Made by a program: the position numbers and the translations under genes. DNA of 47,469 bases. It comes from Ruminococcus flavefaciens. Lineage in GTDB: Bacteria > Bacillota > Clostridia > Oscillospirales > Ruminococcaceae. The DNA is taken from assembly GCA_902777125.1 (NCBI GenBank), contig CACYSQ010000004.1, forward strand, positions 1 to 47,469. The letters are read 5' to 3'. A model generated the notes under the pieces. The model was not told the DNA's origin and searched no databases. It saw only the letters and a list, made by a program, of their open reading frames with translations. Positions 40,132 through 47,469 of this stretch are shown here, piece after piece. Numbering within the stretch: position 1 is the first letter of the stretch; each line of letters begins with the position of its first letter.

Positions 40132-41322
40132 ATGTCAGTTAAATTTGCAGTTTTAGGTCACGGTGTTGTAGGCTCCGGCGTTGTCGAGCTTTTCTACAAG
40201 AACAAGAAAAGTATCGAAAAACGTGCCGGAACAGAAATGGATATCAAGTATATCCTCGATTTGAGAGATTTTCCGGATTCTCCCTATAAGGACAAGTTCA
40301 CCAAGGATTTCAATGATATACTCAATGACGACGAGGTAACGTCCGTTGCGGAGTGCATGGGAGGCGTCGAGCCTGCTTTCACTTTCGTCAAGTCCTGCCT
40401 CGAAAAGGGTAAGAGCGTTTCGACCTCGAACAAGGAGCTCGTCGCCGAAAAAGGCGATATCCTCCTCAGAGCAGCTAAGGAGCACAACTGCAACTTCTTC
40501 TTTGAGGCAAGCGTCGGCGGTGCGATACCGATAATACGTCCCCTCCACAAGTGCCTCGCTGCCAACGATATCGAAAAGGTAGCAGGTATCCTCAACGGTA
40601 CTACTAATTTCATTCTCACGAAAATGTACAATGAGAATATGCCCTTCTCAGAAGCTCTCAGCCTTGCACAGAAGCTCGGCTACGCTGAAAAAGACCCCAC
40701 TGCTGATATCGAGGGCCATGATGCCTGCCGCAAGATCTGCATCATCTCCTCCCTTGTATTCGGCAAGCACGTTTATCCCAAGGACGTTTACACAAAGGGC
40801 ATCTCTCAGATCGAGCTCTGCGATGTTGCAGCCGCCGATGTTCTCGGCTATACTATCAAGCTCCTCGCCTCCGTCAGAAAGACTGCCGGCGGAAAGATAC
40901 TCCCCGCTGTTATGCCCACTCTCCTCCCCTACGAAAGCATCATGTCCGGCGTCAACGACGTCTTCAATGCGGTCCTCGTTTACGGCGACGGTATAGATCA
41001 GGCGATGTTCTACGGCAGAGGTGCAGGCAAGCTCCCGACTGCAAGTGCGGTCATGGGCGACGTTATCGAAGCCGTAAAGCACAAGGTAACGGTATTCTCG
41101 CAGTCGTGGGATTCCTCCGAGGACAACAGCTTCATCGACAGCATCGACAACCTCTCAGCAAGGTGGTATTTCCGCGTACCGCTCGGCACGGCTTCTCCCG
41201 AGGGCTCATATGAGCACGAAAACGGTATCTCCTATATCACAGAGAACTCCCTCACATTCAAGGAAGCCTCCGAAAAGGCAGCCGCCCTCAACGCAGCAGC
41301 CTTCATGCCTGTTTTTGAATAA
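40132..41322 (+). CDS. hom: Homoserine dehydrogenase
   Basis: It reduces aspartate semialdehyde to homoserine. The 396-residue product has the nucleotide motif GHGVVGSGV (8-16), the VSTSNKELVAEKG block, the catalytic-domain signature ASVGGAIPIIRPL and GILNGTTNFILTKM, followed by AEKDPTADIEGHDACRK. Gram-positive Hom usually has about 430 residues with a C-terminal ACT domain. Here the C-terminus stops short of a full ACT fold, while a separate ACT protein is encoded just upstream. CGGAGG precedes the ATG. Confidence 0.94.
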   Translation: MSVKFAVLGHGVVGSGVVELFYKNKKSIEKRAGTEMDIKYILDLRDFPDSPYKDKFTKDFNDILNDDEVTSVAECMGGVEPAFTFVKSCLEKGKSVSTSNKELVAEKGDILLRAAKEHNCNFFFEASVGGAIPIIRPLHKCLAANDIEKVAGILNGTTNFILTKMYNENMPFSEALSLAQKLGYAEKDPTADIEGHDACRKICIISSLVFGKHVYPKDVYTKGISQIELCDVAAADVLGYTIKLLASVRKTAGGKILPAVMPTLLPYESIMSGVNDVFNAVLVYGDGIDQAMFYGRGAGKLPTASAVMGDVIEAVKHKVTVFSQSWDSSEDNSFIDSIDNLSARWYFRVPLGTASPEGSYEHENGISYITENSLTFKEASEKAAALNAAAFMPVFE

Positions 41323-41328
41323 AAAGTT

Positions 41329-41357
41329 CCGGGAACGGTCAGCGTTCCCGGTTTTTT
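41329..41357 (+). terminator. Terminator of hom
   Basis: CCGGGAACG-5-CGTTCCCGG followed by TTTTTT, six bases past the stop codon. Confidence 0.92.
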
Positions 41358-41364
41358 CACAGCA

Positions 41365-41394
41365 GAAAGCGCCCTGCGTATGCAGGGCGCTTTC
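41365..41394 (-). terminator. Hairpin downstream of the dockerin gene
   Basis: GAAAGCGCCCTGC-4-GCAGGGCGCTTTC, a long stem between the converging hom and dockerin genes. Confidence 0.75.
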
Positions 41395-41432
41395 CCTCTC
41401 ATGTATCTGATCATATCCCCTAAAAGACTGGT

Positions 41433-42377
41433 TTATCTCTTCATTGCAGCAATGAAATCCTCAAGAGTCAGTGTCTCGTCTTCCGCGAGGTTCGCACAGT
41501 AAGCGAGAACCATAGAAGCGTCAACTGAAGTTATTTTTCCGTCGCCGTCGATGTCGTACATAGCGATCATTTCAGGTGTTATCTCAACTGTACCGGAAGC
41601 CAGCTCTGCGAAGGTCATGAGTATCTTGGAGGCATCAACAGGATTTATACGACCGTCACCGTTGATATCGCCGGGCTTAGCCGTATTAGCATCGGTATTA
41701 GTTGTTGCGGCGGTAGTTGTTGTAACGTCCTCAACGACCTTGATGTAGCCGTTGGTAATGCCCTTTGTGAAGAGCCAAGCCTGCATAAGCTTGCTTTCGT
41801 CGTTGCCCAAAGCATTAGTGAAGCAGTCCTCAGTCATAAGGTGCGTTCTGTACTCGATACCTATCGGGAAGAGGTCGCCGGGCTTAGCGTTTTCAGGAAG
41901 TCTGAATGTTATCTGGTATACAGCATCTCCGTCCTTGCCGTAGCTGGAACCGTCGTTTGTTCCGAAAAGCTCGCCGTCTCCGAGATCGCTGCACTCAAAG
42001 CCGAGTCTTCCGTTATAGGTGATGCACTGACCGTCTTCGTTGTAAACGACCTCAAGGCGTGTATCGTACAAGAAGTGGATACCGACGCTGTTGTACTTTC
42101 TCTGTGAATCCTTAATGGAAACATTAACGGTCTGGGTCTCATTGATATTGCTCATGTAAACGGTCTTCTGCTCGATAGTGAGCATCGGCTTTATGTTAGC
42201 CTTCGAGAGATCGAGCTCGGTAACGTAAGCTGAACCGTCATATCCGACCTCGGTGTTGTTATGACCGTGCTTTATATTTTCGGCATAATCAGAGGCGAAA
42301 GCAGAAATTGCAGAAGCAGAAGCTGCAACTGTAGCTGCCATAATTATAGAAATCATTCTCATAGCGAAACGTTTCAT
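41433..42377 (-). CDS. Secreted cohesin-like and dockerin protein
   Basis: The 314-residue product has a signal peptide (about 1-30), a linker, a beta-rich domain with cohesin-like pattern (about 65-210; VYMSNINETQTVNVSIKD, GIHFLYDTRLEVVYN, DAVYQITFRLPENAKPGDLF), a Thr-rich linker and a type I dockerin (about 235-305). The dockerin has two calcium loops, GDINGDGRINPVDASK and YDIDGDGKITSVDAS. A cohesin-dockerin order is that of cellulosomal adaptor scaffoldins such as R. flavefaciens ScaC, but the cohesin call is only by pattern. GGAGG lies eight bases before the ATG. Confidence 0.75.
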   Translation of the reverse strand: MKRFAMRMISIIMAATVAASASAISAFASDYAENIKHGHNNTEVGYDGSAYVTELDLSKANIKPMLTIEQKTVYMSNINETQTVNVSIKDSQRKYNSVGIHFLYDTRLEVVYNEDGQCITYNGRLGFECSDLGDGELFGTNDGSSYGKDGDAVYQITFRLPENAKPGDLFPIGIEYRTHLMTEDCFTNALGNDESKLMQAWLFTKGITNGYIKVVEDVTTTTAATTNTDANTAKPGDINGDGRINPVDASKILMTFAELASGTVEITPEMIAMYDIDGDGKITSVDASMVLAYCANLAEDETLTLEDFIAAMKR

Positions 42378-42533
42378 ATAATTCACCTCCATGATTTATT
42401 TTCTAATTCTATTATACACTTAAATTATGAACAAATATAGTACATTATGTAAAAAATTGGTAGATTTTCGAGTAGTTTCGGCAATATTTCTGTACTATTT
42501 GTAATATAGACAGCAAATATTGTTATATGACAA

Positions 42534-42565
42534 AAAAGGAACGCTCACAACGTTCCCTTTTTTTA
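42534..42565. terminator. Orphan bidirectional terminator
   Basis: GGAACG-7-CGTTCC flanked by AAAAAA on the left and CTTTTTTT on the right. It sits between two divergent promoters, so a short transcript may end here. Confidence 0.75.
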
Positions 42566-42620
42566 TAGTAACTCCCCTGCTCTCACCGTTCGATTTTTCC
42601 CGAAAATGCCTCCGGAAATA

Positions 42621-42649
42621 TTGACAAAGGATTAATTGAGTGATATAAT
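42621..42649 (+). promoter_or_regulatory. Aquaporin promoter
   Basis: TTGACA (42621-42626) and TATAAT (42644-42649), 17-bp spacer: a consensus promoter. Confidence 0.85.
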
Positions 42650-42682
42650 AATCAATGAAATTTTATGACGGAGGTTTTATCT

Positions 42683-43405
42683 ATGTCAATTGCAACAATC
42701 AGAAAATATGTAGCTGAATTCTTCGGCACATTCACACTGGTATTCCTCGGCTGCGGAACTGCTATGCTTCTCGGCTGCGGTACTCCCGGAGGCTACGTTG
42801 CCGTAGCTATGGCATTCGGTCTCGTAATCGTGGGAATGGCTTACTGTGTCGGAAACGTTTCCGGCTGCCACATCAATCCTGCGGTATCACTTGCCGTATT
42901 CATCAACGGCGGTATGTCTGCCGGAGACTTCTGCGGCTACGCTGTTTCACAGTGTGCAGGCTCGCTTTTCGGTACCGTTATGCTGAGAGTTATCTTCGGT
43001 GTAAGCGATATCGTTGATGCAACTGCTGCCGAAGGAAAGGACTGGGGCATGGGCGCAAACACTCTTGCCGGCGTAGACAACAGCATCATTGCCGGACTTC
43101 TCGTTGAGATCATTCTCACATTCATCTTTGTGCTCGTTATCCTCGGCGTTACCTCGAAGAAGGCTAACCACGGCTCATTCGGCGGACTTATCATCGGTCT
43201 TACGCTTATTCTCGTCCACCTCTTCGGTATCGGTCTTACAGGCACTTCTGTAAACCCTGCAAGAAGCCTCTTCCCTGCTGTCTTCGCACTCGGCGATGCT
43301 ATCAAGTACCTCTGGGTATTCATCGTCGGCCCCTTCGTTGGAGCATTCCTTGCAGCAGTTCTGCATAAGTTCCTCGAAGCTGATCTACCCGAAGCAAAGA
43401 AATAA
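42683..43405 (+). CDS. MIP-family channel, aquaporin Z-like
   Basis: The 240-residue channel has six transmembrane helices and two half-helices with intact NPA motifs: CHINPAVSLAVF (near 63-74) and SVNPARSLFPAVF (near 193-205). The Arg directly after the second NPA and a small residue pattern favour water over glycerol. The opening AEFFGTFTLVFLGCGTAML is typical AqpZ. GGAGG lies eight bases before the chosen ATG; the frame opens six codons earlier without a site. Confidence 0.93.
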   Translation: MSIATIRKYVAEFFGTFTLVFLGCGTAMLLGCGTPGGYVAVAMAFGLVIVGMAYCVGNVSGCHINPAVSLAVFINGGMSAGDFCGYAVSQCAGSLFGTVMLRVIFGVSDIVDATAAEGKDWGMGANTLAGVDNSIIAGLLVEIILTFIFVLVILGVTSKKANHGSFGGLIIGLTLILVHLFGIGLTGTSVNPARSLFPAVFALGDAIKYLWVFIVGPFVGAFLAAVLHKFLEADLPEAKK

Positions 43406-43420
43406 TGCGGTATATCGCGG

Positions 43421-43446
43421 TGCGTCCCTTCGGGGACGCATTTTTT
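43421..43446 (+). terminator. Terminator of the aquaporin gene
   Basis: TGCGTCCC-3-GGGGACGCA followed by TTTTTT. Confidence 0.9.
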
Positions 43447-43477
43447 CAAAAAAACTGAAATTTTTTTCAAAAAAGGC

Positions 43478-43506
43478 TTGACAAACCTGTTTTTGCATGA
43501 TATAAT
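43478..43506 (+). promoter_or_regulatory. tRNA-Pro(GGG) promoter
   Basis: TTGACA (43478-43483) and TATAAT (43501-43506), 17-bp spacer: full consensus. Confidence 0.9.
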
Positions 43507-43535
43507 ATATATCGTTGATTGCGATGGTTAACTGT

Positions 43536-43611
43536 CTGGGTGTGGCGCAGTTGGTAGCGCGCTACCTTGGGGTGGTAGAGGCCGTGGGTTCAAGTCCCGT
43601 CACTCAGACCA
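43536..43611 (+). tRNA. tRNA-Pro, anticodon GGG
   Basis: Acceptor CTGGGTG/CACTCAG (one G-U pair), anticodon stem CTACC/GGTAG with loop TTGGGGT, T-loop GGTTCAAGTCC, encoded CCA. The anticodon GGG reads CCC and CCU. Confidence 0.96.
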
Positions 43612-43636
43612 GTACGCGATCAGCGTACCCCTGTGG

Positions 43637-43666
43637 GCTCCGGTGCAATAGTGCCGGAGCTTTTTT
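43637..43666 (+). terminator. Terminator of tRNA-Pro(GGG)
   Basis: GCTCCGG-10-CCGGAGC followed by TTTTTT. A small GTACGC-5-GCGTAC hairpin lies just before it (43612-43628). Confidence 0.88.
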
Positions 43667-43700
43667 CTGATTACTGACGTTTTTATTCATCGGAGGCATA

Positions 43701-45434
43701 ATGAAAAAACTGCTGAAATATCTAAGGAATTACAAAAAGGAGCTATTCTTCGGACCGCTTTTCAAGCTCCTCGAAGCTATCTTCGAGCTGCTCGTCCCAA
43801 TGGTCATGGCTAAGATCATCGACAAGGGCATCGCTAACGGCGACAATGCTTACATATTTAAAATGAGCGGACTGATAGTCCTGCTCGGAGTCTGCGGTCT
43901 CGGATTTGCACTGACCTGCCAGTACCTTGCGGCGAGGTGCGCCTACGGCTTTGGCACTGAGCTGCGTGAGGCGATGTACAGGCACATCAATTCGCTTTCA
44001 TATTCCGGCATTGATAAAATAGGTGCATCGTCCCTCGTCAACAGGCTCACGAACGACACCAATACCGTGCAGAACGGCGTGAATATGTTCATACGCCTTG
44101 CCGTAAGAGCGCCGTTCCTCGTCATAGGTGCAGCGACAATGGCAGTCATGATAGACGTCCGGCTCTCGCTCATATTCTTCGTTGTTGCACCGCTGATATC
44201 AATTGTGATATTCCTCATCATGCGCCGGACCATTCCTATGTACAGAAAGGCTCAGAAAAAGCTCGACCGTGCCGCTATGCTAACGAGGGAAAACATCGAG
44301 GGAACGCGTGTTATCAGGGCTTTTTCCCGTCAGGAGACCGAGACTGAGGAGTTCCGCGGGGCGGTTGACGATATCGCTGACTGTTCCATTGCAGTCGGCA
44401 GGATATCCGCGATACTCAACCCGGTAGCCTTTGCCGTCATGAACCTCGGCATCGTTGCGATACTCTGGTTCGGAGGCGTCCGCATTGACGGAGGAAGCCT
44501 CTCTCAGGGCGAACTGACGGCTTTCACGAACTACATGACACAGATACTCCTTGCACTTGTGGTACTCGCGAACCTCATCGTGACCTTCACAAAGGCTTTC
44601 GCGGCTGCATCGAGAGTGAGCGAGGTGTTCGATATCATGCCCGAGGAGAGCGGCGAGGGACTTCCCGCGAACGTCTCCGACAGCAATATCATAGACTTCC
44701 GCAGCGTTTCGTTCACCTACGAGGACGCCGGTGACAGCTCTGTCAAGAACATCAGCTTCTCCCTCAAAAGGGGACAGACTCTCGGTATCATAGGCGGTAC
44801 AGGCTGCGGTAAATCCACACTTTCGAGCCTTATACCGGGATTTTACCGTCCCACAGAGGGCGAGGTGCTCGTTCAGGGACTCAGTACCGCTGAATGGCGG
44901 CTCGACAGCCTCCGCCGCAGAATAGGCTATGTTCCACAGAAAGCCGTACTTTTTTCGGGAACGGTCCGGGACAACCTCAAATGGCGCAAGGCTGACGCTT
45001 CTGACGATGAACTCATTGCCGCCCTCAAAATAGCGCAGGCTTGGGACTTCGTATCAAAGCTCCCGGGAGGTCTTGATTTTACCGTATCACAGGGCGGAAG
45101 GAACTTTTCCGGCGGTCAGAAGCAGCGTCTCTGTATCGCAAGGGCATTGATCGGTGAGCCTGATATCCTCATTCTCGACGATTCGACGAGCGCTCTCGAC
45201 TACGCGACTGACCTTGCACTTAGAAGGGCTCTCCGGACCGAAATGTCCGGTACAGCCGTTGTGATGATATCTCAGCGGACGACCTCGCTTGCCGACGCTG
45301 ACCTCATAATCGTAATGGAGGACGGTGAGGCTGTCGGCATCGGTACTCATACAGACCTTATCGCAGATTGTCCTGTTTACGCGGAAATATACCGTTCGCA
45401 GATGAACGAGAGGGAGGGCGGAAGCAATGCTTAA
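43701..45434 (+). CDS. ABC exporter half-transporter with degenerate ATPase site
   Basis: The 577-residue product fuses six transmembrane helices (about 1-310) to a nucleotide-binding domain. Walker A is GGTGCGKST and the signature is FSGGQ. The Walker B end reads ILILDDSTSALD, with Asp where the catalytic Glu belongs, and the switch reads MISQRT, with Gln for His. This is the pattern of the non-catalytic half of heterodimeric exporters such as TM287 or BmrC. CGGAGG precedes the ATG; the gene overlaps the partner by 8 bp. Confidence 0.92.
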   Translation: MKKLLKYLRNYKKELFFGPLFKLLEAIFELLVPMVMAKIIDKGIANGDNAYIFKMSGLIVLLGVCGLGFALTCQYLAARCAYGFGTELREAMYRHINSLSYSGIDKIGASSLVNRLTNDTNTVQNGVNMFIRLAVRAPFLVIGAATMAVMIDVRLSLIFFVVAPLISIVIFLIMRRTIPMYRKAQKKLDRAAMLTRENIEGTRVIRAFSRQETETEEFRGAVDDIADCSIAVGRISAILNPVAFAVMNLGIVAILWFGGVRIDGGSLSQGELTAFTNYMTQILLALVVLANLIVTFTKAFAAASRVSEVFDIMPEESGEGLPANVSDSNIIDFRSVSFTYEDAGDSSVKNISFSLKRGQTLGIIGGTGCGKSTLSSLIPGFYRPTEGEVLVQGLSTAEWRLDSLRRRIGYVPQKAVLFSGTVRDNLKWRKADASDDELIAALKIAQAWDFVSKLPGGLDFTVSQGGRNFSGGQKQRLCIARALIGEPDILILDDSTSALDYATDLALRRALRTEMSGTAVVMISQRTTSLADADLIIVMEDGEAVGIGTHTDLIADCPVYAEIYRSQMNEREGGSNA

Positions 45435-47166
45435 AGACCTGAAACGTGTATTTTCCTACGCCAAGCCCTACCGGAAGTATTTCGTGCTCACGGTACTATT
45501 CGCCCTGGCCGGAGTTTCGCTCTCACTTGCGATACCGGTTTTCATAGGCGAGGCTGTTGACTGCTGCATCGGTGCCGGAAATGTTGATTTTGAACGTCTG
45601 CGGAATATCGTGCTTATCCTCGCAGGAATGGTCGCGGCGAGCGCACTTTTCCAGTGGCTCATGAGCCTTTGCACGAACAAGCTCGCCTTTCTCACAGTCA
45701 GAGACCTCCGGGCTGATGCTTTCGCAAAGCTTGAACGCGTTCCTCTCCGGTACATCGACCGGCGCACAAAGGGTGAACTGACGAGCCGTGTCATAAACGA
45801 CGTTGAGATCGTATCGGACGGTCTCCTGCAAGGCTTCACGCAGTTTTTCAGCGGTGTGATAACCATACTCGGCACCCTCATATTCATGATGACTATAAAT
45901 TACCGTATCGCCCTTGTCGTGGTCGTAATGACCCCGCTTTCATTCCTTGCGGCTTCGAAGATAACTAAGGCAACACATGATTCCTATGTGAAGCAATCGA
46001 AGCTTCGCGGCGACATGGTCGCGATCGCGGAGGAAAGTGCCGGCAACCAGAAACTCGTGAACGCCTTTGTTTACGGTGAACGTGCAGAGGCACGTTTCGC
46101 AGAGATAAACCGCGAATACGGCAGTGCAGGCATGAAGGCAACGTTCTTCAGCTCCATGACCAATCCGACGACCCGCTTCGTGAACGGTCTTATCTACGCT
46201 GCGGTAGGACTTCTCGGTGCGCTCGGAGTTACCGGCTATTCTAAGTTTATCGGTAAAATGTCCGTGGGAAGACTTTCGAGCTTCCTTGCCTACGCCAATC
46301 AGTACACTAAGCCCTTCAACGAGATTTCGGGCGTTTTTGCGGAATTGCAGAACGCCGTTGCCTCAGCCGGAAGAATATTCGACCTGCTCGACGAGGAGGA
46401 GGTCAGCGACGATTCCGACAAGGAACCTCTTGCCGTCCGCAGCGGTGACCTTCGTTTCCGGGACGTCTGCTTCTCCTATCTTCCCGACCGCAAGCTCATA
46501 CAGAACTTCAACCTTGATGTATCTCCCGGTGAGCGCGTAGCGATCGTGGGTCCCACAGGCTGTGGAAAATCCACTATTATCAACCTGCTTCTCCGTTTTT
46601 ACGACATCGACAGCGGCAGCATCGAGGTATGCGGAAGAAACATCAGCGATATCACGCGCGACAGTCTCCGCAGCAGCTTCGGCATGGTTTTGCAGGAGAC
46701 ATGGGTATTCACCGGAACGGTCGCTGAGAACATCGCCTACGGTCTGCCGGGAGCTTCGCGCGAGAGCGTTATCGAGGCGGCAAAGGCTGTTCACGCCCAC
46801 GGCTTCATCAAGCGTCTCCCGAACGGCTACGATACCGTTATCAGCGAGGACAGCGGTCTTTCTCAGGGACAGAAGCAGCTCATATGCATCGCAAGGATAA
46901 TGCTCATGGATCCACCTATGCTCATACTCGACGAGGCAACGAGCTCTATCGACCTCCGCACTGAGCAGAGGGTACAGAGGGCGTTTGCAAAGCTCATGGA
47001 GGGCAGAACGAGCTTCGTTATCGCGCACCGCCTTTCCACGATAAAGAATTCAGACATGATACTCGTCATGAAGAGCGGAAACATCATCGAACAGGGAAGC
47101 CACGAACAGCTCATGGCTCAGAACGGCTTCTACGCCTCGCTCTATAACAGTCAGTTCGCATCATAG
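45427..47166 (+). CDS. ABC exporter half-transporter with canonical Walker B
   Basis: The 579-residue partner has the same layout. Walker A is GPTGCGKST, Walker B MLILDEATSSID and the switch His IAHRLST, all intact, while the signature is LSQGQ instead of LSGGQ. It is thus the catalytic half, like TM288 or BmrD, complementing the preceding gene. The pair likely exports a drug, lipid or peptide; the substrate is not visible. Its last six bases overlap the converging yunB-like gene. Confidence 0.93.
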   Translation: MLKDLKRVFSYAKPYRKYFVLTVLFALAGVSLSLAIPVFIGEAVDCCIGAGNVDFERLRNIVLILAGMVAASALFQWLMSLCTNKLAFLTVRDLRADAFAKLERVPLRYIDRRTKGELTSRVINDVEIVSDGLLQGFTQFFSGVITILGTLIFMMTINYRIALVVVVMTPLSFLAASKITKATHDSYVKQSKLRGDMVAIAEESAGNQKLVNAFVYGERAEARFAEINREYGSAGMKATFFSSMTNPTTRFVNGLIYAAVGLLGALGVTGYSKFIGKMSVGRLSSFLAYANQYTKPFNEISGVFAELQNAVASAGRIFDLLDEEEVSDDSDKEPLAVRSGDLRFRDVCFSYLPDRKLIQNFNLDVSPGERVAIVGPTGCGKSTIINLLLRFYDIDSGSIEVCGRNISDITRDSLRSSFGMVLQETWVFTGTVAENIAYGLPGASRESVIEAAKAVHAHGFIKRLPNGYDTVISEDSGLSQGQKQLICIARIMLMDPPMLILDEATSSIDLRTEQRVQRAFAKLMEGRTSFVIAHRLSTIKNSDMILVMKSGNIIEQGSHEQLMAQNGFYASLYNSQFAS

Positions 47167-47469
47167 CTCGCTCCAAGCGTACCGGCTGACCGCGGGGACG
47201 TTACCGACAATGATATTCTCGGCAAGCAGAAACTCAAAGCTGACCTCGGTATCGAATGAATATAACGGCACCGAAGAACGCAGCTCTGCCGTTATGACAG
47301 CGGAGATGCTGTGACGGGTCTGATTAAGTCCGGCGGACGTGAAATCGCTCCTGAGAGTGACCTGTGCGGAACCCATGGGACATATCTTCACCCTGAAAGA
47401 GGGGCCTTTCCCGATAAGCAGAGCCGAACCCGTCAGTGAACCTATTGGAATGCGCTCAGTACCTGAACT
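47161..47469 (-). CDS. yunB: YunB-like sporulation protein, 3' part
   Basis: The frame is open to the right edge, so the 5' part lies outside the window. The visible 102 residues carry the YunB C-terminal pattern: IPIGSLTGSALLIGKGPSF, SDFTSAGLNQTRHSI and LLAENIIVGNVP. YunB is a secreted sporulation protein of Firmicutes, produced in the mother cell. Its stop codon overlaps the converging ABC exporter stop. Confidence 0.82.
   Translation of the reverse strand, partial: SSGTERIPIGSLTGSALLIGKGPSFRVKICPMGSAQVTLRSDFTSAGLNQTRHSISAVITAELRSSVPLYSFDTEVSFEFLLAENIIVGNVPAVSRYAWSEL

Larger units (their letters stand above)
42378..42682. other. 305-bp divergent intergenic region with an orphan terminator
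   Basis: It holds the dockerin -10 box (TATAAT, minus strand, 42416-42411, weak -35), an AT-rich stretch with a CAATATTT / AAATATTG inverted repeat (about 42483-42521), a terminator at 42534-42565 and the aquaporin promoter. The terminator follows no annotated gene on either strand. Confidence 0.6.

Overview
The window looks like the chromosome of a fermentative, Gram-positive gut or rumen anaerobe, most likely a Ruminococcus-type member of the Oscillospiraceae. The signs are strong AGGAGG ribosome binding sites, canonical sigma-A promoters with 17-bp spacers, oxygen-sensitive enzymes (NrdD/NrdG, Flx-Hdr iron-sulfur proteins), a secreted dockerin protein, a BspA-type leucine-rich-repeat surface gene, and the edge of a yunB-like sporulation gene. 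The genus is inferred from gene content, not from a marker gene.

Layout. 1-3.2 kb: anaerobic ribonucleotide reductase nrdD-nrdG (minus strand) behind a promoter carrying a perfect NrdR box and a degenerate second one. 3.2-5.8 kb: a membrane-anchored SGNH-like protein that seems to have lost its catalytic residues, then a zinc-ribbon protein, pyrE and a small membrane protein on the plus strand. 5.8-21.9 kb: a block of central anaerobic metabolism, all on the minus strand. In transcription order it holds aconitase, two tiny membrane proteins, isocitrate dehydrogenase and the redox repressor Rex; then, after a 460-bp gap, fumarase, HdrB, HdrC, HdrA, FlxD, FlxC, FlxB, FlxA, a fumarate-reductase iron-sulfur subunit and flavoprotein; and finally an AspT/SucE-type carboxylate transporter. 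22-24.6 kb: tRNA-Pro, a 30-residue peptide gene, a decayed LRR surface gene and an LRAT-domain protein. 24.7-28.2 kb: a YtrA-like GntR regulator with an ABC-2 transporter, and a Thr/Pro-rich secreted protein. 28.3-33.1 kb: a lipoprotein, pta, cyclophilin, a membrane-anchored repeat protein, a DUF1858 protein and a U32-like barrel protein with a Gly/Pro/Met repeat linker. 33.2-37.7 kb: GtrA, a flavoprotein and an 806-residue membrane protein, probably for envelope glycans. 37.9-43.6 kb: tRNA-Gln, a MATE transporter, an ACT protein plus homoserine dehydrogenase, a cohesin-like/dockerin protein, an aquaporin and a second tRNA-Pro. 43.7-47.5 kb: a heterodimeric ABC exporter and the 3' end of a yunB-like gene.

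The most interesting system is the 15874-7120 operon (fumC-hdrBCA-flxDCBA-frdBA). Flx-Hdr complexes are known to oxidise NADH and bifurcate electrons to ferredoxin and a high-potential acceptor. Here the complex is encoded in one tight operon with a soluble, quinone-independent fumarate reductase and fumarase. No membrane anchor and no DsrC gene are present. I infer a soluble electron-bifurcating NADH:fumarate/ferredoxin reductase that makes succinate and reduced ferredoxin, with the transporter exporting succinate. Rex-like operators upstream of fumC and over the aconitase -35 box suggest that the NADH/NAD+ ratio controls the block.
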